From NCBI RefSeq assembly GCF_004340525.1, contig NZ_SLWX01000005.1, positions 62,001 to 126,000 of the forward strand: a stretch of 64,000 nt of DNA. The letters run 5' to 3'. Every line of letters starts with the position of its first letter. Within the stretch, counting starts at the first letter, position 1. Made by a program: the position numbers and the translations under genes. The notes under the pieces are model-generated. The model was not told where the DNA came from. It saw nothing but the letters and a program-made list of their open reading frames with translations, and ran no database searches. This stretch comes from Chromatocurvus halotolerans. GTDB taxonomy: Bacteria; Pseudomonadota; Gammaproteobacteria; Pseudomonadales; Halieaceae. This document shows positions 17,952 through 27,179 of the stretch, one piece after another.

Positions 17952-18449
17952 ATGTCAGCAACCGATGAGTTTCTCAGCAATAACCAGCGCTATACCGAGC
18001 ACTTCGACAAGGGCGACAAGCCCATGCCGCCCGGCAAGCAGATCGCCGTGGTCGCCTGCATGGACGCCCGTATCGAAACCGGTCGTCTGCTGGGGCTGGA
18101 GGAAGGGGATGCCCACGTCATCCGCAACGCCGGCGGCGTCGTGACCGACGACGTCATTCGCTCCCTGGCAATTTCCCAGCGACTGCTGGGCACGCGGGAA
18201 ATCATGCTGATTCACCACACCGACTGCGGCATGCTCACCTTCAATGATGATGCCGTGAAGGCGCAGATGGAGGAAGACACCGGCCTGCGCCCTCACTTCG
18301 CGCTGGAAGCGTTCAAGGACCCGGCAGAGGATGTCCGACAGTCCATGCGACGCATACAGCACAGCCCTTTCGTGCCGCACAAGGACGCGGTGCGCGGTTT
18401 CGTGTATCACGTCGAGAGCGGTGAACTGGAGGAGATCAGAGCCGAGTAG
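17952..18449 (+). CDS. Small beta-class carbonic anhydrase
   Basis: A 165-residue beta-carbonic anhydrase, interconverting CO2 and bicarbonate. The zinc ligands are visible as C36 in CMDAR (with D38/R40, the conserved Asp-Arg pair) and H89-T-D-C92. The short length and the HHTDCGM motif match the minimal beta-CA type seen in many actinobacteria and proteobacteria. The N-terminus has no signal peptide, so it is cytosolic. A good ribosome site (CAGGAGC) precedes the ATG. It follows the AbgB-like gene by 33 nt and may be cotranscribed with it. It converges with the diguanylate cyclase gene. Confidence 0.93.
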   Translation: MSATDEFLSNNQRYTEHFDKGDKPMPPGKQIAVVACMDARIETGRLLGLEEGDAHVIRNAGGVVTDDVIRSLAISQRLLGTREIMLIHHTDCGMLTFNDDAVKAQMEEDTGLRPHFALEAFKDPAEDVRQSMRRIQHSPFVPHKDAVRGFVYHVESGELEEIRAE

Positions 18450-18463
18450 GAAAACTCCCGGGG

Positions 18464-19366
18464 TCAGGCATCGCCGTGGTCAAGAGCGACCACGCGATTG
18501 CGCCCGGCATTCTTGGCCTCGTAGAGCGCCTTGTCCGCTCGCCTTAGGCCGTCGTCGATGCTCTCCCCGGCACGTATTTCCGCCAGACCGATCGATACGG
18601 TCAGGGTAATCCGGCTTGACCCCTCGACTACAGGCTCTGCACAGGCGCTCCGGCGCAGACGCTCTGCCACTTTCCCGGCCTCGACCAGCCCCGTGTCCGG
18701 AAGCATCACCAGGAATTCCTCACCGCCGTAGCGATACGCCCGGTCACGCGGGCGCAGACAGGCTTCAAATCGCTCCGCCAGCACTTCGAGCACGGTATCT
18801 CCGAAAGCGTGGCCATGGTCGTCGTTGACCCGCTTGAAGTGATCCGCGTCCACCATCGCGACGCTTAAGGACCGTCCGGTCCGTCTTGACTGGGCATGCT
18901 CTCGCTCAAGATCCCGCTCCATGGCGGAGCGGTTCAGCAATCCGGTAAGTTCGTCAACGTGGGTCAGCGATACCGTGATCGCATTGTCCAGGCGATCCAG
19001 AGCCACATCCAGACGCTGCAAGGCTGCCGTCAGGTCAAGGAAGGCCGCCTGATCCAGTCGACCTCTGGCTGCCGCCTCCAGCGCCACCCCGGCCTGCTGC
19101 AACACGTCGCCATGTCGCGTCACCATGGCCGCGTACAGGTGGTGGCGGGAAACCACAGAGGTCACTTCGGGCGCAACAACGGGCAGCATATCCAGACCGT
19201 GCAGCAGATCACCGACGCTTGCACGGCCATCGCCCTGCTCCGGGAACTGCAGGCGCAGGAACAGCTCGAGGCGACTCGCCCTGTGCTGCGCGAGTGCCTT
19301 GCGGAACGCGGAACGCAACACACGCAGAACATCGCCCTCCTCGTCTCGAATAACAGAATCGATCAT
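18464..19366 (-). CDS. Diguanylate cyclase (GGDEF domain)
   Basis: A 300-residue soluble protein that would make c-di-GMP from two GTP. The C-terminal GGDEF domain (about residues 135-295) has the active signature GGEEF at 214-218 and an RPRD inhibitory I-site at 206-209, five residues upstream, so feedback inhibition by product is expected. It also has the DELTGLLNR entry motif. The N-terminal 130 residues are predicted helical without a recognised sensor domain. I looked for a zinc-binding CZB pattern and did not find it. The start at ATG 19364-19366 is favoured by GGAG upstream and by family-like helix onset. The frame extends 45 codons further without support. It is divergent from the PAS-GGDEF-EAL gene. 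Confidence 0.93.
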   Translation of the reverse strand: MIDSVIRDEEGDVLRVLRSAFRKALAQHRASRLELFLRLQFPEQGDGRASVGDLLHGLDMLPVVAPEVTSVVSRHHLYAAMVTRHGDVLQQAGVALEAAARGRLDQAAFLDLTAALQRLDVALDRLDNAITVSLTHVDELTGLLNRSAMERDLEREHAQSRRTGRSLSVAMVDADHFKRVNDDHGHAFGDTVLEVLAERFEACLRPRDRAYRYGGEEFLVMLPDTGLVEAGKVAERLRRSACAEPVVEGSSRITLTVSIGLAEIRAGESIDDGLRRADKALYEAKNAGRNRVVALDHGDA

Positions 19367-19680
19367 GGGTGGTGTGTCTCCGGGTATCGTCTTGGCGAGA
19401 CAGGGGCAGCGCGGCAAAACTCCGGGGAATCCGGAAAAGGGCAATGACACCGAAATGCCATGGCGATGGCATGGGCATCGCCTGCGGGGCTTGAATAGCA
19501 ACTTGGATACAGCACACCATCATGACATCGATACCCCGGGGTAGAAAGCCACGTTCACGGGCAAAGCGTGCCCCCGTTCACAGTCCGCGGCATCGCCCAC
19601 GCGCGGCGGGCTACCTGAAACCGTTGCAATGGACCTGTGGCGCGAAGGGTTATTCGCGATAGGATAGCGCCTACCCGGAC
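19367..19680. other. Divergent intergenic region between two c-di-GMP genes
   Basis: About 314 bp separate the starts of the cyclase and the PAS-GGDEF-EAL gene. I see no ORF with coding character. A short inverted repeat (GGGCA-AAGCG-TGCCC, near 19559-19573) is visible. No confident -35/-10 pair was found on either strand. The region must hold promoters for both genes if the assigned starts are right. Confidence 0.5.
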
Positions 19681-22600
19681 ATGCAAACCTGCGGGCTGAC
19701 GCAACACCGGAGAGAGAGGATTCAACAACGTGGCTCGGCAGCAACCTTTGAAACCGCGCAGCTCATGCTGGACTACGCCCCGGTTGCCGTCTACTGGACG
19801 CGTGCTGACGGGGGTCTCGCCTGGATCAACCGCAGCGCCTGCGACATGCTGGGCTATACCCGGGCCGAACTGCTGGCACTGACTATCTTTACGGTCGACG
19901 CTGACATGACCCCACAGTACTGGGTCAGCTACTGGACCGAACTCAATACCCGGGAAAGCGTCTCGCTGGAGCGGCGCCATCGGCGACGCGATGGCTCGTT
20001 GTTTCCCGTGGAGGTCAGCATCCGCCATCTTGAACTGCGCGGCGAGCCATTGCACTTCTCCTTTGTCAGGGATCTCACAGAGCAGAAATCCGCGGCGCGC
20101 CTGCAAAGGAATCGTGAACAGTACATGACTGCGCTGTTCAGGGAGAGTCCAATGCCGCAGCTGATTGTCGACCCGGACACGCTGCAGATCGTCGATGCCA
20201 ATCTGTCGGCCGCGGCATTTTACGGCTACGAGCCACTCACCGGTGTCAGCCTGTCGGCGATCAATGCTCTCTCCGGCGACGACACCCGGACCGAACTTGA
20301 TGCGGCCGGTGACAGTCATTTTTCCCGCTTCCGCCATCGTCTCGCCTGCGGCGAAACGCGGGACGTTCACGTCCACTCGGGTTTCATCGACCACAGTGGT
20401 CAGACGCTGCTTCACCTGAGCGTCGAGGACATGACGCCACTCTATGCCTTCCAGCATGAGCTGGAGGTATATCGCGATCAGCTGGAACGTCTGCCGGTGG
20501 GCGTTTTCCGCGCAACACCCGGCGCTGACGGCGTCTTCGTCAGCGCCAATGAAGCGCTTTGCGAGATGCTGGAGCTTGCGTCGAAAGCCGCACTGGTGGG
20601 CAGGAAACTGCGTGATTTCCACCCGAGCGCGAACGGACACGGCGACCTGAATGACCTGGTCATGAAAAACGGGGATGTCCGCCGGGTCGAGCGTGAAATG
20701 CTGACGGCGACAGGACAGCGGATCTGCGTGGAATTGTCCGGGCGCCGAATCAAGACCGCATCGGGCAGTGTCTTTATTGAGGGCGCCATTCGCGACATCA
20801 GCGCAAGGAAACGCGCGGAAAGAGAGCGTGAAGCTGCCTTCGCGCGACTGCATGCCGCACTGCAGGCGGCCCCCATCCCAATCATGCTGCACCGGGAAGA
20901 TGGCACCATTGAGGAGGTCAACACGGTCTGGTGCAACCTGACCGGTTACCGCCGGGAGGAGCTGCAAACCCTTGCCGACTGGACGCGACTGGCCTTCGGG
21001 GACCGCAGCGACAAGGTTCTGAACCATATCCGGCGGCTGTACGGCAGGCGCGAGCGCACCGATGAAGGCGACTATGTGGTCCGCTGCCGTGATGGTTCCC
21101 TGCGCACCTGGGCGTTTTATTCCGCAACCCTCGATGCACCGGAGCGCGCTGATGGACTGATGATATCCACGGCCATCGACATCACGGAGGAACGTGCGAA
21201 ACAGCGGGAGGCCCGACAGGCCGAAGCCATTCTGCAAAGCGCCGCCGAGGGCATCACGATCACCGGGCCGGATCGCAGGATCGAGCGCGTGAATCCGTCG
21301 TTCACTCGCATAACCGGATACTCGCCGGCGGAGGTTGTCGGCCAGAACCCAAGCATATTGTCATCCGGCCAGCAGGATGCCGCCTTCTACGACGCGATGT
21401 GGGCACAGATTGATCGCAGCGGACACTGGCAGGGCGAGATCTGGAACCGGCGCAAGAACGGTGAAGTCTATCCGGAATGGCTTTCCATATCGGCCATCCT
21501 CGACCCAAAGGGCAGGCTGGTCAATTATGCGGCCGTCTTCACTGACCTCACCGAGCTCAAGCGCTTTCAGTCCACCCTGCAGCGCCTGCAGCGCTTCGAT
21601 CCACTTACCGGGCTGGCGAACAAGGAAAGCCTCATCGACAGCATTGAAGACGCCATCGCGTCAGCGAGCGCGGATAACCGGGAAATGGCGCTGCTGGTCT
21701 GCGGCCTGGACCGCTTTCACCGGATCAACGAAACCTTCGGTCACCAGACCGGCGACAGTCTCCTGAAAAAAGTTGCCGAAATGATGAAACGCATCGCCGG
21801 CGACGACGCCGAAGTTGCCCGACTGGGCGGCGATCACTTCGCCCTGCTCGCCCCGAACAGCATCAACGATACGGCATTGAGCGACCTGCTGCTCAGATTG
21901 CGCAGGGTGACGGCACAGGCGTTCGAGATCGACGAGGGCAAACCCGTCAACGTCAGCTTCAGCACTGGCGTCGCGCGCTACCCCGCAGACGCCCTGTCGG
22001 CGGTGGATCTGCTGCGCAGCGCGGAAACCGCCATGTTCCAGGCAAAGCGCGAGAATCCGGGATTCCACGCGTTCTTCGATGGCACCACGACCAGGACCGC
22101 ACAGAAGCGGCTGCTGCTGGAGATCGACCTGCGAAGGGCAATCGACAACGAGCAGCTTGAGGTCTATTTCCAGCCCGTGGTTTCCCTGCGCGACAATCAC
22201 ATCATTGGCGCCGAAGGCCTGGCGCGCTGGCAGCACCCGGAACTGGGTCCGGTGTCTCCGGAAGTCTTCATATCGATTGCCGAGGAATCCGGTCTGATCC
22301 GGCCCTTGACGGAGACGCTGCTGGACAAGGCAGCACGGGCGATGAGCGACCTTTCACGGCGCTTCGACACCCCGCTGCGCCTCGCTTTCAATATCTCGGC
22401 GACGCAGCTCAATCAGGCGCACTTCGTCGAGGAGACACTGCGGGCGCTGGACGCGGCAGGGCTTGCACCTGAGGCCTTCGAGCTCGAGCTCACAGAGAGC
22501 ACGCTCATGCAGAGGGTGGGAGAGGCTCCCAGGATTCTGGAAAAACTGCGTGAACGTGGGGTATCGATCTCCATCGACGATTTCGGTACCGGCTTCTCGT

Positions 22601-22899
22601 CACTGGCCTACCTGCAGGAGATCAGGGCGCAGACGCTGAAGATCGACAAACGGTTCATCACCGACTGCACCAGCAACCAGGCTAGTGCGCAGCTGGTGCG
22701 CTCCATCATCGCCATGGGCCACGCGCTGGATATGCAGCTTATTGCCGAGGGTGTAGAGACTGCGGAACAGCGGGACCTGCTTGCCTCCCTCGGCTGTGAG
22801 TACTACCAGGGCTATCTTTTCAGCAAGCCACTGCCGATAGCGGCGTTCGAGGCCTTGCTCGTGCACACCCGCATGAGCGACGCTCACTCCCCGAAATAG
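19681..22899 (+). CDS. Multi-PAS GGDEF-EAL protein, probable c-di-GMP phosphodiesterase
   Basis: A 1072-residue soluble signalling protein without transmembrane segments. Five PAS modules can be traced (about residues 28-135, 145-260, 268-380, 390-505 and 515-630), then a GGDEF domain (about 640-795) and an EAL domain (about 815-1060). The GGDEF signature is degenerate, GGDHF at 716-720, and no RxxD I-site precedes it. The EAL domain keeps its catalytic set: E845 in EGLAR, ELTES, DDFGTG at 966-971, LKIDKRF and EGVET around 1023. The protein is therefore more likely to hydrolyse c-di-GMP than make it, with the GGDEF domain possibly sensing GTP. The start is uncertain (ATG 19681 or 19765). Its 3' end overlaps the convergent CbiM-like gene by 16 nt. 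Confidence 0.93.
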   Translation: MQTCGLTQHRRERIQQRGSAATFETAQLMLDYAPVAVYWTRADGGLAWINRSACDMLGYTRAELLALTIFTVDADMTPQYWVSYWTELNTRESVSLERRHRRRDGSLFPVEVSIRHLELRGEPLHFSFVRDLTEQKSAARLQRNREQYMTALFRESPMPQLIVDPDTLQIVDANLSAAAFYGYEPLTGVSLSAINALSGDDTRTELDAAGDSHFSRFRHRLACGETRDVHVHSGFIDHSGQTLLHLSVEDMTPLYAFQHELEVYRDQLERLPVGVFRATPGADGVFVSANEALCEMLELASKAALVGRKLRDFHPSANGHGDLNDLVMKNGDVRRVEREMLTATGQRICVELSGRRIKTASGSVFIEGAIRDISARKRAEREREAAFARLHAALQAAPIPIMLHREDGTIEEVNTVWCNLTGYRREELQTLADWTRLAFGDRSDKVLNHIRRLYGRRERTDEGDYVVRCRDGSLRTWAFYSATLDAPERADGLMISTAIDITEERAKQREARQAEAILQSAAEGITITGPDRRIERVNPSFTRITGYSPAEVVGQNPSILSSGQQDAAFYDAMWAQIDRSGHWQGEIWNRRKNGEVYPEWLSISAILDPKGRLVNYAAVFTDLTELKRFQSTLQRLQRFDPLTGLANKESLIDSIEDAIASASADNREMALLVCGLDRFHRINETFGHQTGDSLLKKVAEMMKRIAGDDAEVARLGGDHFALLAPNSINDTALSDLLLRLRRVTAQAFEIDEGKPVNVSFSTGVARYPADALSAVDLLRSAETAMFQAKRENPGFHAFFDGTTTRTAQKRLLLEIDLRRAIDNEQLEVYFQPVVSLRDNHIIGAEGLARWQHPELGPVSPEVFISIAEESGLIRPLTETLLDKAARAMSDLSRRFDTPLRLAFNISATQLNQAHFVEETLRALDAAGLAPEAFELELTESTLMQRVGEAPRILEKLRERGVSISIDDFGTGFSSLAYLQEIRAQTLKIDKRFITDCTSNQASAQLVRSIIAMGHALDMQLIAEGVETAEQRDLLASLGCEYYQGYLFSKPLPIAAFEALLVHTRMSDAHSPK

Positions 22900-23549
22900 A
22901 AATTTTCATCCAGCGTCTTCATCCACGAAGGGTAGAACACGGCGAGCGCCGACACACACATGCCGTTGACAAAGCCCTCGGAGAACATGATCAGGAACAG
23001 AACCGGAAACACCTCCAGCGCACGCGCGGTCCAGGCGCCGAGGCCCACTGCACTGAAAAGACAGAGTGCAAGAACGGCGTCAACAAGCACGACCAGGGCG
23101 CCGCCCGCAAACCCGGCACCGAGGATAAAAACAAAGGGATTGCGCAGCTCCGACCGGTACAGACAGCGACCGACGGCCCAGGTAACGGCAGCGGGCGCGC
23201 CAACGGTAAAGAACCAGGCGGGTGCAAAACCGGCGAGGGACAGGTCCGAAATAACCAGGTAGACCAGCAGGACAACGGTTCCCGCCAACGTTGCCAGACT
23301 CCAGCCCAGCATCAGCGTCAGCGTGGTCATGCCGAGGAGGTGAAACACGAGATCCTCGATACCGCGCACGTTCATCAACCAGAGGAACAGGCAGGCAACG
23401 CTGCCCCCGGCCACCAGGTGCACACGGGACGGCGCCTCTTTCAGTGCGACCCAGGGGACGTACCAGGCAGCGCAGGCCAGCCACAGCAGCATGACCAGCA
23501 GCGTGAGCAGGGGCAGCCACGAGGGAAGTAACGCAGGATCAATGTACAA
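22884..23549 (-). CDS. CbiM-like energy-coupling-factor permease (orphan)
   Basis: A 221-residue integral membrane protein of the CbiM family, the substrate-capturing or permease component of ECF-type nickel/cobalt importers. About six hydrophobic helices are visible. The signature segments VFHLLGMTTLTLMLG and MFSEGFVNGMCVSALAVFYPSW match proteobacterial CbiM-like proteins. In canonical systems CbiM works with CbiN, CbiQ and the ATPase CbiO, but none is nearby, so partners must be elsewhere or it may act alone. The predicted start is TTG 23547-23549 with GGAAG 8 nt upstream. The gap to the next gene is too short for a cobalamin riboswitch. It overlaps the convergent EAL gene by 16 nt. Confidence 0.83.
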   Translation of the reverse strand: MYIDPALLPSWLPLLTLLVMLLWLACAAWYVPWVALKEAPSRVHLVAGGSVACLFLWLMNVRGIEDLVFHLLGMTTLTLMLGWSLATLAGTVVLLVYLVISDLSLAGFAPAWFFTVGAPAAVTWAVGRCLYRSELRNPFVFILGAGFAGGALVVLVDAVLALCLFSAVGLGAWTARALEVFPVLFLIMFSEGFVNGMCVSALAVFYPSWMKTLDENFYFGE

Positions 23550-23632
23550 GATGTGATCTTCCGGGCTTCTGAAGTCCAGAGTCTAGCGGACTGGTAGCCT
23601 GAGCGTCGGCAGCCAGCCCGCAAACCATGGCG

Positions 23633-24091
23633 CTAAACGTCCACAACCCGATTGACCTGGTGGGCCAGCCGCATCGCCTCGTGCTGCTCGAGCGCCAGCA
23701 GCTCCTTGATCAGGTCGCGCAGATCCGGCGTATCCGCGCGACCGAGCAGATAACGGTAGAGACCAATCAGCTGCGTATGCACCGCAAAAATGGTGGCGCT
23801 GATTTCCTCGACGTCAGACTCACCGTGTGCGTCTGCGTCGAGATTGTCGATATGCACCGGATTTTCTGTCACGTAATCGTAGACCCACGTTCCCAGTGAC
23901 CCCTGGTCGGCGCGCCCCTCGTACTCGGCCACCATTTTTTCCAGCGCTGCCTCATGGTCGGCGAGATAACGCATCAACAGCTCGGACCGTGTGCGCGACT
24001 GCTGATCGGCACTCTGGCGCAGCCGGCGAGCCAGAAGCCCATGTGTGTCGCGTGTCCAGTTGACCAGATCATCGACCGTTTCCGCTTTCAT
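23633..24091 (-). CDS. Small conserved helical protein, ferritin-like pattern
   Basis: A 152-residue acidic, mostly helical protein. I do not recognise a characterised family. The pattern of His/Glu pairs (DHEAALEKMVAEYE near residues 45-58 and LEQHEAMRLAHQ near the C-terminus), with four amphipathic stretches, resembles ferritin-like four-helix bundles, which often bind di-iron or other metals; this is inference. The start is ATG 24089-24091, preceded by GAGGAG at good spacing. An in-frame ATG 15 nt upstream overlaps that ribosome site and was rejected. It lies upstream of the CbiM-like gene on the same strand and is divergent from the next gene. Confidence 0.75.
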   Translation of the reverse strand: MKAETVDDLVNWTRDTHGLLARRLRQSADQQSRTRSELLMRYLADHEAALEKMVAEYEGRADQGSLGTWVYDYVTENPVHIDNLDADAHGESDVEEISATIFAVHTQLIGLYRYLLGRADTPDLRDLIKELLALEQHEAMRLAHQVNRVVDV

Positions 24092-24123
24092 GCGATAACT
24101 CCTCATTTGGCGCAGGGCCGCTC

Positions 24124-24152
24124 ACTGTCGCGAAGACGCCGCGAAAGGTCAA
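24124..24152 (-). promoter_or_regulatory. Candidate promoter of the helical protein gene
   Basis: On the minus strand TTGACC (24147-24152) is separated by 17 nt from GACAGT (24124-24129). The -35 is strong (5/6), the -10 weak (3/6). It lies 33 nt before the start codon. Confidence 0.3.
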
Positions 24153-24205
24153 ATACCGCGCTGTGTTGTGTATCGCTCCACACATTGGTCGCAATACCCG
24201 CGGCC

Positions 24206-24234
24206 TTGTAGACACATACCGCCTTCTTTATGCT
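24206..24234 (+). promoter_or_regulatory. Candidate sigma70 promoter upstream of the two-helix membrane protein gene
   Basis: TTGTAG (24206-24211), a 17-nt spacer, and TATGCT (24229-24234) form a plausible sigma70 promoter. It predicts a leader of about 50 nt before the start at 24293 and could also serve copA, which follows 20 nt after that gene. Confidence 0.5.
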
Positions 24235-24292
24235 GTTGCATGGACGTTGCAGCGAACACACACCCTTCTCCACCACAGAAAAGGAGCCGTGT

Positions 24293-24847
24293 ATGAAGCG
24301 ACACTACTTCATTGGCGAAAACCTGGAAGACCTTGAGGCCGTTCAGCGCGAGCTCCAGGAACAGGGAATCACGCTGCCCCAGATACACGTTCTCAGTAAC
24401 AGTGATGCAGAGCTCGAAAAGCATCATCTGCATCCGGTCGCCGAGGTCATGAAGTCCGACGTTATCAATAGCGGGCTGTGGGGGCTGGGGATCGGCATCG
24501 GTGGCGCCCTGCTGGTCATCATCGTGACGCTTGCCATGGGCTGGGCCGAAACGGTTGGCTGGACGCCATTCATGTTTCTGGCCCTTGTAGTGCTGGGCTT
24601 CTGCGCCTGGGAAGGTGGCTTTCTCGGGTTTCAGGAAAAGAACCGTCGCTTCAAGCGCTTCGATGAGACCATCCGCAATAACCGGCATGTCCTGCTGGTG
24701 GACATCAGCGACGATCAGGAAAGCGCCCTGGACGACGTCATCGGACGTCATCCCCATCTCGCGCCGGCGGGCGAGGGTGAACCGGCCCCGGGCTGGGTGA
24801 TCGTCGGCGAAAACCAGCTCAGGGAGTTGATTCGCCGGGGCCCCTGA
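24293..24847 (+). CDS. Conserved two-helix membrane protein of unknown function
   Basis: A 184-residue protein starting [15 protein letters not shown]. The soluble N-terminal part resembles a small ferredoxin-fold-like stress domain. Two adjacent transmembrane segments follow (about residues 62-85 and 90-110), then a basic connector ([11 protein letters not shown]) and a C-terminal soluble part containing [12 protein letters not shown]. Similar proteins in Pseudomonas and relatives carry uninformative database names, and I know of no demonstrated function. The start is well supported by AAAGGAG 9 nt upstream of ATG 24293; the frame opens 21 codons earlier without a ribosome site. It lies 20 nt upstream of copA, so cotranscription and a role in metal or envelope stress are plausible. 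Confidence 0.75.
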   Translation: MKRHYFIGENLEDLEAVQRELQEQGITLPQIHVLSNSDAELEKHHLHPVAEVMKSDVINSGLWGLGIGIGGALLVIIVTLAMGWAETVGWTPFMFLALVVLGFCAWEGGFLGFQEKNRRFKRFDETIRNNRHVLLVDISDDQESALDDVIGRHPHLAPAGEGEPAPGWVIVGENQLRELIRRGP

Positions 24848-24867
24848 CACCGGCCCGCCAGATAACC

Positions 24868-27147
24868 ATGACCAGCAACCAGACCCTCGGCACCGCCGCT
24901 GACACCCGCCTTGCCATCGAGGGAATGCACTGTGCGTCCTGTGTCGGCCGTGTGGAAAAGGCACTCCTGTCCGTCCCCGGGACGCGAAACGCCTGGGTCA
25001 ATCTGGCCACCGGGACAGCAACGGTGGAAGGCCACGCCAGCCCTGGCGATCTGATCGAGGCCCTCGGGAACGCGGGCTATCCGGCGAGTTCCCGGGATCA
25101 GGCACGCGGTCAGGACGATGAGCAGCTCAGACAGCGACTGGACAGTGAACGCCAGACTCTTGGCCGCGACACCGCACTGGCGGCCGTATTGACGCTGCCG
25201 GTTTTCCTGATCGAGATGACGTCGCACCTGTTGCCCGGGTTTCAGCAAACCGTACAACAGACCGTTGGCCAGCAGTGGAGCTGGTATCTGCAGTTTGTGC
25301 TGACCGCCCTGGTGCTCGTGTTTCCCGGCCGCAGGTTCTATCGCATCGGCATACCGGCGCTTGTGCGGCTGGCACCCGATATGAATTCACTGGTGGCGCT
25401 GGGAACGCTGGCAGCCTTCGGATACTCAGTCATTGCCACTTTCGTGCCGTCGCTGCTACCCGAAGGTACCATCAACGTGTATTACGAGGCGGCCGCGGTG
25501 ATCGTGACGCTGATTCTGCTGGGCCGCTATCTCGAGGCGCGCGCGCGGGGGCGCACATCGCAGGCCATCACGCGACTGTTGTCGCTGCAGACGCGCACCG
25601 CGCGGGTCCGGCGCAACGGGTCCAGCGAGGATATTCCGATCGAGGCGGTGGCCACGGGCGACCTGATCGAGGTGCGGCCCGGCGAGCGGATTCCGGTGGA
25701 TGGTGACGTCACCGAGGGCGAAAGCTACGTCGACGAATCCATGATCAGCGGCGAGCCGGTGCCGGTGAGGAAGTCGACAGGCAGCGAGGTGGTCGGCGGG
25801 ACGGTAAACCAGACCGGCGCGTTCACCTTTCGCGCAACCGCCGTCGGCAGCGATACCGTTCTGGCGCGGATCATCGATATGGTGGAGCAGGCGCAGGGTG
25901 CCAAGCTGCCCATCCAGGCACTGGTTGATCGCGTCACCCTCTGGTTTGTCCCCGCCGTCATGGCCGCGGCTGGCATCACGTTTCTGGCCTGGCTGTTCAT
26001 GGGTCCGGAACCCGCCCTGACCTTTGCGCTGGTAAGTGCGGTATCTGTACTCATTATCGCCTGCCCCTGTGCGATGGGCCTGGCAACACCAACTTCCATC
26101 ATGGTGGCAAGCGGCAAGGGCGCGGAGCTCGGCATCCTGTTCCGCCGCGGCGATGCCCTGCAGCAACTGCGGAACTGCCGGGTCGTGGCGCTGGACAAGA
26201 CCGGCACGCTCACAGAGGGCCGGCCTGTGCTGACCGACCTGGTGCTCGCCGCAGGTCATGAGAGAAGCCAGGTGCTGGGAATGGCCGCCGCCGCCGAAGC
26301 CCGCTCGGAGCATCCGCTGGCCCGCGCCATCGCAGAGGCCGCCAGTGAGGAAGCGGTGTCGATGCCCGAAAGCCGCGGGTTTTCGGCGCAGGCGGGTCTC
26401 GGCGTTGAGGCCAGCGTGGACGGGAAGACCGTGCTGGTCGGCAGCGCCGATTACATGCTGCGCAGTGGCATCGGGATTGACGGCGTCGCCGGGGACGCCC
26501 GTCGGCTCGAAAGCCGGGCGCGATCGCCGGTGTATGTGGCGATCGATGGCGTCATCGCAGCACTTCTCGCGGTGGATGACCCGATCCGGGAGACCACTCC
26601 CCGGGCAATCAGGGCACTGCGCCACCTGGGTGTGAAGGTGGCAATGATTACCGGCGACAACCGCGTCACGGCCGAGGCCATCGCCCATGAGCTGGGCATC
26701 GACGACGTCATTGCCGGCGTCATGCCGGACGGCAAGGTCGACGCCGTTCGCCAGCTCAGGCATGCCCACGGCAGCCTCGCGTTCGTCGGCGACGGTATCA
26801 ACGATGCGCCCGCACTGGCAGAAGCCGATATCGGCATTGCGATCGGCACCGGCACCGACATCGCCATCGAAGCTGCTGACGTGGTGCTCATGTCCGGAGA
26901 TCTGAACGGCGTCGCCACTGCGACAGCCCTGTCTCAGGCAACCCTGCGCAACATCCACCAGAACCTGTTCTGGGCCTTCGCCTACAACACCCTGCTGATA
27001 CCGCTTGCTGCCGGCGCGCTCTACCCCGCCACGGGACTGCTGCTGTCGCCGGTCTTTGCCGCCGGCGCCATGGCGCTTTCCAGCGTGTTTGTTCTCGTCA
27101 ATGCGCTGCGACTGCGTCGGTTCCAGCCAGTGCATGGCAGCGGATAA
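24868..27147 (+). CDS. copA: Copper(I)-exporting P-type ATPase CopA
   Basis: A 759-residue P1B-type ATPase in the inner membrane, pumping Cu(I) (or Ag) out of the cytosol. It has a single N-terminal heavy-metal-binding domain with GMHCASC at residues 19-25, then the transport core. The membrane copper-site motif CPC is at 399-401, the phosphorylation motif DKTGT starts at 443, the SEHPLA nucleotide-site motif follows, and GDGIND is at 641-646. The YN of FAYNTLLIP and the MALSS of the last helix are the Cu(I)-specific signatures of subgroup P1B-1, which argues against zinc or cadmium. It is probably in an operon with the small membrane protein upstream. No cueR-type regulator is adjacent. Confidence 0.96.
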   Translation: MTSNQTLGTAADTRLAIEGMHCASCVGRVEKALLSVPGTRNAWVNLATGTATVEGHASPGDLIEALGNAGYPASSRDQARGQDDEQLRQRLDSERQTLGRDTALAAVLTLPVFLIEMTSHLLPGFQQTVQQTVGQQWSWYLQFVLTALVLVFPGRRFYRIGIPALVRLAPDMNSLVALGTLAAFGYSVIATFVPSLLPEGTINVYYEAAAVIVTLILLGRYLEARARGRTSQAITRLLSLQTRTARVRRNGSSEDIPIEAVATGDLIEVRPGERIPVDGDVTEGESYVDESMISGEPVPVRKSTGSEVVGGTVNQTGAFTFRATAVGSDTVLARIIDMVEQAQGAKLPIQALVDRVTLWFVPAVMAAAGITFLAWLFMGPEPALTFALVSAVSVLIIACPCAMGLATPTSIMVASGKGAELGILFRRGDALQQLRNCRVVALDKTGTLTEGRPVLTDLVLAAGHERSQVLGMAAAAEARSEHPLARAIAEAASEEAVSMPESRGFSAQAGLGVEASVDGKTVLVGSADYMLRSGIGIDGVAGDARRLESRARSPVYVAIDGVIAALLAVDDPIRETTPRAIRALRHLGVKVAMITGDNRVTAEAIAHELGIDDVIAGVMPDGKVDAVRQLRHAHGSLAFVGDGINDAPALAEADIGIAIGTGTDIAIEAADVVLMSGDLNGVATATALSQATLRNIHQNLFWAFAYNTLLIPLAAGALYPATGLLLSPVFAAGAMALSSVFVLVNALRLRRFQPVHGSG

Positions 27148-27162
27148 CGGGATCTCAATACC

Positions 27163-27178
27163 ATGCCATCAATGGCAT
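27163..27178. repeat. Inverted repeat just before fieF
   Basis: ATGCCAT and ATGGCAT form a perfect 7-bp inverted repeat with a 2-nt spacer, ending 1 nt before the annotated fieF ATG, in the 32-bp copA-fieF gap. It could be an operator half-site pair or chance; no ribosome site is visible in the same stretch. Confidence 0.4.
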
Positions 27179-27179
27179 A

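Noticed and set aside
18464-18900. CZB zinc-sensor domain in the diguanylate cyclase N-terminus
   Set aside because: His residues are present, but the expected Cys-containing CZB core motif is missing.
23550-23632. Cobalamin or nickel riboswitch upstream of the CbiM-like gene
   Set aside because: Only 83 nt separate it from the upstream gene, too short for a cobalamin riboswitch, and no motif of either type is visible.
25456-27135. A 559-codon minus-strand frame antisense to copA
   Set aside because: Same explanation: a shadow of a well-supported gene.
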